Part shown: piece after piece, positions 63,790 to 64,000 of the stretch
Layout: each line of letters begins with the position of its first letter
Position numbering within the stretch: position 1 is the stretch's first letter
Origin: Trichobilharzia szidati
Taxonomy: Eukaryota > Platyhelminthes > Trematoda > Strigeidida > Schistosomatidae
Length of the DNA stretch: 64,000 nt
Direction of reading: 5' to 3'
Assembly (NCBI GenBank): GCA_944472155.2
Contig: OX235273.1
Location: 9,831,204 to 9,895,203 of the forward strand
Made by a program: the position numbers and the translations under genes
Notes under the pieces: model-generated
What the model was told of the DNA's origin: nothing
Seen by the model: only the letters and a program-made list of their open reading frames with translations
Databases searched by the model: none

Positions 63790-63890
63790 CTTCAAACACA
63801 TCAGACATACTAAAAAACAACCTTATTCATGTGAAAGACAGAATTCCGAAGGATTCAAGATCTAATTGTCTCTATAAAATAAGATGCTTC
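63790..63890 (+). pseudogene. Possible Penelope-like linker fragment
   Basis: One frame reads SDILKNNLIHVKDRIPKDSR, SNCLYKIRCFNKP, like the linker and start of GIY-YIG in PLE-B (IIYKIPCNDC). Short and with no continuation, so tentative. Confidence 0.35.
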
Positions 63891-64000
63891 AACAAACCTC
63901 GCCAGACAGAAATCAAGATCAGAAGAAATGAACACCACAGAGCTTCCCTTTATTCGACCATCGAGTAATCTACTGAAACCAGAAAAGCTCGAAAAATCCT

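Overview
The window looks like flatworm nuclear DNA, most likely a schistosome or a close relative. It is AT-rich, has no operon-like gene packing, and almost every protein-like stretch is a broken retroelement. The mix of elements fits: Penelope-like elements (PLEs) with GIY-YIG endonucleases, two RTE-like non-LTR (LINE) families, a Ty3/gypsy fragment with a solo LTR elsewhere, and several tRNA-headed SINE families carrying hammerhead-ribozyme sequences of the schistosome SM-alpha kind. The genus is inferred from this mix and was not tested by any search.

Host gene. I see one good host exon, 24638-24953 on the minus strand (polypyrimidine tract and AG acceptor, GTAAGT donor, 104 full codons with a glutamine run). 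A second candidate exon lies far upstream at 53317-53412 (minus, GTGAGT donor) and ends in exactly the codon phase that 24953 needs. A weaker 63-bp candidate at 36579-36641 also fits that phase. If they belong together, most of the window is intron of one minus-strand gene.

Layout. 1-3441: a 1.26-kb inverted repeat around a PLE remnant. 3.8-7 kb: SM-alpha-like SINE, LINE-2 tails and tRNA-Gly-headed SINEs. 7.4-9.2 kb: a PLE split by a second PLE fragment. 9.6-13.1 kb: LINE-2, PLE tail, RTE-like LINE, gypsy integrase plus LTR. 13.5-20.2 kb: tRNA-Thr-headed SINEs and two PLE remnants. 20.6-24.5 kb: RTE-like copies and an inverted PLE tail. 24.6-25.3 kb: host exon and an SM-alpha element. 25.6-34.7 kb: LINE-2, solo LTR and an RTE-like copy with two dated insertions. 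35-40.4 kb: nested SINEs, tandem PLE ends and the best-preserved hammerhead. 40.7-52.7 kb: many RTE-like and LINE-2 copies, including a triple nest. 53-64 kb: candidate exon, further SINEs and LINE tails.

How the parts interact. The PLEs and LINEs supply reverse transcriptase. The tRNA-Gly SINE shares the 3' end of the RTE-like LINE, so it was probably copied by that machinery. Three element groups (PLE 3' ends, tRNA-Thr SINEs, SM-alpha/SINE-3) carry type I hammerhead layouts with very short or palindromic stem III. Target-site duplications at 7996/8667, 29217/29641, 30068/30716, 35757/36165, 50705/51341 and 51825/52651 fix the relative order of insertion. 'SINE-Thr', 'SINE-Gly', 'SINE-3', 'LINE-2', 'Repeat Z', 'Element X' and 'Insert Y' are working names used only here.
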